DNA of 34,378 nucleotides, from NCBI GenBank assembly GCA_026770575.1, contig MU657200.1, forward strand, positions 1-34,378, read 5' to 3'. Under the pieces are notes generated by a model that did no database searches, was not told the origin of the DNA, and saw nothing but the letters and a program-made list of their open reading frames with translations. A program made the position numbers and the translations under genes. The stretch is from Pelagophyceae sp. CCMP2097. Its lineage: Eukaryota > Sar > Pelagophyceae. Numbering within the stretch: the first letter of the stretch is position 1; each line of letters opens with the position of its first letter. Below are positions 29,087-34,378 of the stretch, piece by piece.

Positions 29087-31697
29087 ATGATGTTCGCCCC
29101 GTCGGTCCGCCGCGTCAGCCAGGCCGCGGCGCGCGCGCTCCGGCCGCGCGCGATGCAACTGAGCGCGGTGCCCAAGGAGGCCGCGGCTCCGGAGTGGCGC
29201 CGCCTCGCAGGCCTCCCGGAGGTCACCGCCGACGGTGCGTCGAACGGGGTCCTCTGAAAAGGGTGTGCACCGACGGCCCGCGGCGGGACCGACAAATTGG
29301 TGCCGTCGCTCAAAATGGTGCCGTCGCTCGAGAGCCGCATCAAGCCCCTGGAGCCGCCGCCGGCCGAGAGCGCAGAAAGGCCGTGCCCTCCGACGAGGCA
29401 GGGGGCGGCAGTGCGCGCGACAAGGAGCTGGAACCCCGAAAGACGTCGTTTTGCGATTGCGATGATGGGATGCCAAATTGGTCACGCTGAGACCGTAGGC
29501 GTGGCCATCGTGCGCTTCGATGCCAAGGGGGAAAAGATGAACTCCATGCAGGCCGAGCTCTTCGACGAGCTCACGAGAGGCTTCGACGAGCTCAAGCAGC
29601 AGGGCAAGCAGGTGAGCGCGGCAGCGGCGCGCGTCGGCGGAATATGTTCAAAGCCCCGCGTCACCTCTAGCGTAGGTCAAGGGCATTGTGTTCATCTCGT
29701 CCAAGCCGGACAACTTCATCGCGGGCGCGGACATTAAGATGCTGGAGCAGACGCAAAAGTCGCGCGACTTTGCCGGCCTGAAGAAGATGACCATGGACGG
29801 CCACGCGCGTTTTGCAGAGCTGCAGAAGATGCCCATGGTCGCCGCCATCCACGGCGCCTGCCTCGGCGGCGGCCTCGAGTTCGCGCTGAAGTGCGACTGG
29901 CGCGTGGCCACGACGGCCAAGGAGACGGCGCTGGGCCTCCCGGAGGTCATGCTCGGCCTGCTGCCGGGCTGGGGAGGCACGTACGCGCTCCCGAAGCTCA
30001 TCGGCCTCATGGACGCGCTCCCGTTGATGCTCAAGGGCAGCAAGGTGGACGCGAAGAAGGCGAAGAGGCTCGGCCTCGTCGACGTGATTTGCGACTTGCC
30101 TTCGCTCGAACGCGTCGCGGTGGAGAAGTGCACCGCTTTGGTGAACAAGACGGACAAGATGCCGGACCGCAAGAAATCCTGGAAGCGCTGGGTCTCGGAG
30201 CTGCCGCCCGTCGCCGACTACATTTGTAAGAAGGCGAAAGCCGAAGTGCAAAAGTCGACGCGAGGCAAGTACCCCGCGCCGTTTGAGATCATCGACTGCG
30301 TCCGCAACGGCCTCAAAGCGTCGTCGCCGAGCGCCGCCTTTGACCGCGAGGCGGACGGGTTCCTGAAGTTGGCCGCGACGTCGGAATCATCGGCCCTCCT
30401 CGGCCTCTTCCAGGGCCAGACGGCTTCCAAGAAGCACCGCTTCCTGCACGTCGCCGCAGAGAAGCCGTCGACGATTTGCGTCCTCGGCGCGGGCCTGATG
30501 GGCGCCGGCATTGCGCAGATTTCTGCGGCAAAGGGAATGGCTGTGGTCTTGAAGGATCGCGACGCGTCCGGCGTTGCGAAAGGCGTCAAGTACGTCGACG
30601 ACAACTGGGCCAAGGAGGTGCAGCGCAAGAAGATCACGTCGTACGAGAAGAATTTAAGGACGTCACTGGTGCAGGGCTTCCACGACGGCGCCGGGTCGTC
30701 GGCGGACGCGTTCCGGCGCCGCGCCGCCTCCGTTGACGTCTTCATCGAGGCCGTCTTCGAGGACATTGAGCTGAAGCACGCCGTCCTCAAGTCCGTCGAG
30801 CCGCTGATGAAAGACGACGCTGTCTTCGCGACAAACACTTCCGCAATCCCCATCTCGAGGATCGCGGCCGGCGCGGCGCGCCCGGAGCGCGTCGTGGGCC
30901 TCCACTACTTTTCGCCGGTGCCGCAGATGCCTTTGTTGGAGGTGATCCCGCACGCCGGGTCGAGCGACGAGGCGATGGCGCGGGCGTTTGCCGTCGGCAT
31001 CCGGCAGGGCAAGACGTGCATCGAAGTCAAGGACGTCCCGGGCTTCTACGTCAACCGCGCCATCGCGCCCATGATGGCCGAGCTGCCGCAGCTCTTCGCC
31101 GACGGCGTGACGCCTGCGCAAATGGAAAAGGCCGCGCTGGACCTGGGTTTCCCTGTCGGGCCCATGACGCTGTCCGACGAGGTCGGCGCCGACGTGGCGT
31201 ACAAGGCCTCTTTGACCATGATCGCCGACCCTACCATGGGCAAGCGCATGGGCGGGTCGGACCCGTCGCTGCAAAAGGAGATGATCGACCGCGGCTGGCT
31301 CGGCCGCAAGACTGGAAAGGGCTTTTTCGTCTTTGAAGGCAAGAAAAAGACGCCCAACGCCGAGCTGGAAAAGTACATTGCCACGCACGTCAAGCAGCGC
31401 GACGCCAACGTCCCCGTCGAGGTGATCCAGGACCGTTACATTTGCCGCTTTATCAACGAGGCCGTCAAGTGCCTCGAAGACGGCGTCATCCGCACGCCGA
31501 CGGACGGCGACGTCGGCGCCGTCTTCGGCGTCGGGTTCCCGCCGTTTCACGGCGGCCCGTTCAAGCTCCTCGACGCGGTGGGGGCGCAGATGTACGTCGA
31601 CAAAATGGAAAAGCTCGTGCAAAAGTACGGCGACCGCTTCGAACCCTGCCAGCTGCTCAAGGACCACGCAAAGTCGGGCAAGAAGTTCCACGCCTAG
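29087..31697 (+). CDS. HADHA: Mitochondrial trifunctional enzyme alpha subunit (enoyl-CoA hydratase / 3-hydroxyacyl-CoA dehydrogenase)
   Basis: Three exons: 29087-29234, 29499-29611 and 29676-31697; 760 aa, close to the human protein (763). The N-terminus MMFAPSVRRVSQAAARALR is an amphipathic Arg-rich mitochondrial presequence. The hydratase half has ISSKPDNFIAGADI, the oxyanion-hole segment GACLGGGLEFA with Glu155, and GLPEVMLGLLPGWGGT with Glu177, the two catalytic acids. The dehydrogenase half has the Rossmann motif GAGLMGAG (358 onward), FATNTSAIPI, the catalytic His497 in GLHYFSPV, and PGFYVNR. Known role: the second and third steps of beta-oxidation of long-chain acyl-CoA, with a separate beta thiolase subunit. 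Intron 1 (264 bp) is long for this window. Convergent with the next gene, 171 bp away. Confidence 0.95.
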
Positions 31698-31868
31698 AGA
31701 CCAGAAACAGCACATCTCTGCCGCGCCAACCGCGCCCGCGCGACCGTCTCTTCGACGAACCGCGCCGTTAATTATTTCAATCAAATCTCTTCAAACTTCT
31801 TCTGTCATGCCACTGAGCACGACCCACAAACGTCGCCTCGACGACCGGGCCTCGATGAACAATATGCC

Positions 31869-33952
31869 TTAAGACTCGTGCAGCGTCGGCGGGACTCTTG
31901 AAGACTGCCCCGCAAAGGGCTCGGAATGTCCGATGATCGCCGTCTGGATGCGCGGCGACGCGAGCTTGTCATGCTCGGACCGGGTCACGAGGTACCTAGC
32001 GAGGCGAAGGTGCTGCGACAACTCGGCGTTCATCTCGACTCCGATGATGACAATCGTGTGCCCATGACGACTCTGATAAAGATAGTCGTGTGCCCATGAC
32101 GACTCTGATATTGACACTCGTGTGCCCATACCGTCACGGCGACGGTCCGGGATTCCGACGGGCATCGCCGACGCGGAAACGTACGACGACGCGGTGCTCG
32201 CAGACGTCTCCGGCCGGTCCGTCGCCGCAGTCGAGAGACGGTCCTGCGTCGCCGGCCGCGCTGTCGACGGTGGCCGCGCCGTCGACGGCGGCCGTGCAGT
32301 CGACGGCGGCCGCGCCGTCAGCGGCGGTCGATCCGTCAGCGGCGCGAGCGGCGTGCCGCGCGGCTCGCGGTCGCCGCGCCACTCGTCGTTGCGCGGCACG
32401 GCGTCGCGCTTAAGCCACAACCTCGGGACGCCCTGTGACGGCGTGCTGAGCTCGTAGCGCGAAGACGGCGGCCGCGACGACGGCGGCCGGCTCGCGTGGG
32501 CCGTCCGTTTCGGCCGGCTCGACGCCTGCGAGGCTGGCGGCGGCCGTGTCGGGTAGATGGTACTCGCGATGGCGTCTTCGCCTTTTGGAAACACCTTGCG
32601 AGACGTTGCCAACGTTGGCGCCGCCTCTGCCTCTTTCGGGAAAAGCCTGCGGAAGGATGGCCTGCGCTTCCTCGGCTCGTCGACCGTGTCACCGTTCACG
32701 GGAAGTGGATTTTCGGCGTCCGCATCCGCGCGCAGCCTGGCCGCGTGCCGCCGCGAGCCCCCGGGCCCGCGACGCTGAGCGAAGCGAGCGTCGTCCCCGT
32801 CGTCCCCGTCGGCGTCGAGCGCCGCGGCCGGCGGCGCGGCGCCGAAGAGCGCGGCGTCGCGAGGCGCGATGGGCCGCCGGTGCTGCGCGAGCTTGCGGAC
32901 GAGCCAATTCCCGTGCTCCGGCACGACTACTTGGCGGTTCGCCGTCGCCATACGCGGCATGTCGCACGGCTCCACCGGGCGCGGCTCCGAGGCATCGGTC
33001 GCGGGCTGGGCCACGTCGGGCAGCGTCCACGTCGGCGCGCGCTGCCGCCGCCGGTCCTCGAGGACGGCCGCTTTATTCCGAGCCAGCGGGGCGTCCGCGC
33101 GGTGCCGCCGCCGGTCCTCGAGGACGGCTGCCTCGGGGGCCGGTCTCGACCTAGAAAGAGGCATCGACGGCACGGCTGCCGGGGCCGCGGCGACGCACGT
33201 CTCGGCGTCTTCGAGGAAGTCTTTGTAGCGTATGGTGCCCTGGTTGTCGAAGAGGTGTAATGCTTGACCCTCTTGGAGTTTCAGGTGGAACCGGCCCAGC
33301 GCGGTCTCAAACGCGGCGCGGTCCAGGTAACCCGACCTACGCGAAGGATGCAAAGGGGTTTCAGGCCTTTCGGTCAAACGCACCCTTCGCGGTCGACTTG
33401 CTCAAAAGCGCGGAGCGTCGACTTCCTGTCCGTCCGCAGCTTCTCCCGCAGCGCCGAGCGAGCCGCTTCGGCGTCGACGCGCGCGAGCGGCGCCGCCACC
33501 GCGGCCGCGGCGAAGCCCCGCGTCTTCGAGACGCCGCCGCCGCGGAGCGGCAGCGTCGCGTCTGCAGCGAAAACGACGTCGGCGGCCGCGCCGTGCCGCC
33601 TGCCTCGGGCCCGCGCCTCTCGCGCCACCGGGGCGCCGGAGACGCTGCGCGCCGCGTCTCGCGCGACGGCGGCAGCGTGCACGGCCGCGTCGACTGCGCG
33701 CGCGGCGTCTGCGGCGGCGCTTGTGGCTCCTGCATGGTCCAGGGCCCAATGCGTCGCCGCAGCGTCAGGCGCCCCACGCCGTAAGAGCCGCGCCGTAAAA
33801 GCACAGCGCTCGGCGCCGCGGTCCACGTCGGAGCCAAAGTGCACCGCCCCGAGGGCCCCGAGGGCTTCCCGGCCGTCCCGCGCCAACGCGGCGCCCCTCG
33901 CGTCTTCGCGAACGTCGTGCCGCGGCGTCGCTTCCATGAGCGCGCTCGCCAT
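31869..33952 (-). CDS. EF-hand-like protein with long low-complexity C-terminus
   Basis: Two exons on the minus strand, 33952-33384 and 33336-31869 (47-bp GTGCGT...GTAG intron), give 678 aa. The first 175 residues are Ala/Arg-rich and helical. An EF-hand spans the exon junction: LRAFEQVDREG joins SGYLDRAAFETAL, with loop residues Asp, Glu, Ser and Gly in place, but the final acidic ligand is Ala. A second, degenerate hand follows (HLFDNQGTIRYKDFLED). The rest is low-complexity: two AAVLEDRRR repeats, PPSTAR repeats, and many Ser/Pro/Arg. The last 80 residues cross a 32-bp tandem repeat whose length is not a multiple of three, so the C-terminus may be wrong; an intron starting GTATGG near 32131 is possible. 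No family beyond the EF-hand is recognised. Confidence 0.65.
32056..32129 (-). repeat. 32-bp tandem repeat, 2.3 copies
   Basis: Units at 32056-32087 and 32088-32119, with a 10-bp partial third unit, all begin GTGTGCCCAT on the plus strand. The second half of the unit is diverged. It overlaps the predicted 3' coding end of the EF-hand-like gene and shifts frame with each unit. Confidence 0.9.
32260..32340 (-). repeat. 18-bp tandem repeats coding for PPSTAR
   Basis: Several GTCGACGGCGGCCG(C/T)GC-type 18-bp units in a row, in frame, encode the repeated PPSTAR peptides of the EF-hand-like protein. An in-frame unit length shows constraint to keep the frame open. Confidence 0.8.
33043..33128 (-). 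repeat. 26-bp direct repeat pair, 60 bp apart, in coding sequence
   Basis: Bases 33043-33068 and 33103-33128 are identical and sit exactly 60 bp apart, so the duplicated AAVLEDRRR peptide stays in frame. Confidence 0.85.
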
Positions 33953-34378
33953 CGCGCCACAAGCTTCCTGCGCAGCTGCTTCCGAGACAACAGGCCGCCG
34001 CAGACCTCAGCCGCAGCGCAGCTGCGTCGGCAGCTGGTTGCCCAATAAAATTTTCTGCACGTGCACTCGGAAAATCGCCAAAGGGACCGTTTCGTATAGC
34101 CTACAATTGTATATATACTACATGTAGCAGAAACATTATTACAAGAGCGCGCCGGAGGCACACGGAGGACCCGAAGGATACAGCCAAATCCCATTGCAAT
34201 GCCCACGTAAATAATTGAAATTATTTAACTAATCGCTGAACTTTCAAATCCTCCTTATCTTTATTTTTATTATTTTATTTCTTATTGAGCTATTTATTTT
34301 TTCTTTTTTTTGCGGCCGACCAGATTCGAACCTGTGACCAAAAACTTCTTCTATGATGATTCCAATGAGGCTCCTGCT
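33953..34378. other. Right-edge region: upstream flank of the EF-hand-like gene, AT-rich tract, tRNA-like T-arm
   Basis: 426 bp without a gene. Bases 34200-34312 are very AT-rich. On the minus strand, 34313-34343 contains the Pol III B-box-like GGTTCGAATC with flanking T-arm-like bases and ends GGCCGCA followed by an A-rich stretch. The T-stem has a mismatch, and no matching anticodon arm was found before the window ends. It is compatible with a degenerate tRNA, or a tRNA-derived SINE tail, cut by the window edge. Confidence 0.3.

Noticed and set aside
30663..31784. 373-residue minus-strand frame opposite HADHA
   Set aside because: Antisense shadow of the well-supported HADHA exon 3; no recognisable domain.
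34313..34378. Calling a tRNA gene at the right edge
   Set aside because: The T-stem has a mismatch and a wobble, no 5-bp anticodon stem could be folded, and the 5' half is beyond the window.

Overview
This is nuclear DNA from a eukaryote, most likely a stramenopile alga with a secondary plastid and probably pelagophyte-like (Aureococcus-type). The evidence is a GC-rich, compact, intron-dense genome; short introns (about 40-265 bp) with an unusual GTGCG donor; a cytochrome c6 precursor with the heterokont bipartite presequence (signal peptide with an ASAAA/F cleavage site, then transit peptide, then thylakoid-lumen signal); and typical eukaryotic families (LSM14, HSF, AGC kinase, mitochondrial HADHA). 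The genus is inference; the eukaryotic and plastid-bearing nature is well supported.

Layout, left to right: the 3' end of a LINE-type retrotransposon (1-1233); a DGAT2 acyltransferase gene (minus) sharing a 149-bp divergent promoter with an Hsp70-like HSPA14/Ssz1-type gene (plus); an EF-hand protein gene (minus); a 583-bp gap with a 142-nt poly(G) tract; the cytochrome c6 gene (plus); a 3.1-kb repeat island (7400-10503) holding a 677-bp foldback transposon and nested inverted repeats; a plastid ChaN/DUF399-like gene (plus); two major-facilitator transporter genes (minus), the second FLVCR/SLC49-like; a heat-shock transcription factor gene of 12 exons (plus); a 17-exon gene for a 1281-residue protein with two AGC kinase domains (minus); an LSM14/Scd6 gene with an inserted CCHC zinc knuckle (plus); the mitochondrial trifunctional enzyme alpha subunit (plus); and a second EF-hand-like gene (minus).

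Exon models were built by hand from reading frame, family conservation and splice sites. Every model sums to a multiple of three, and 52 introns were placed. The genes do not form one pathway. DGAT2 (oil synthesis) and HADHA (fatty-acid oxidation) both concern lipids; the ChaN-like protein, the FLVCR-like carrier and cytochrome c6 all touch haem. These links are by family only.

The most novel item is the double kinase. Each kinase domain is followed by a copy of the same divergent module that looks NTF2/SnoaL-like, giving the order kinase-module-kinase-module. Other notable items are the CCHC knuckle in LSM14, the GTGCG donor bias with frequent AG/GT at acceptor junctions (introner-like), probable GC-AG introns, the foldback element with its 10-11 bp target duplication, and a near-identical 92-bp inverted repeat next to G tracts.
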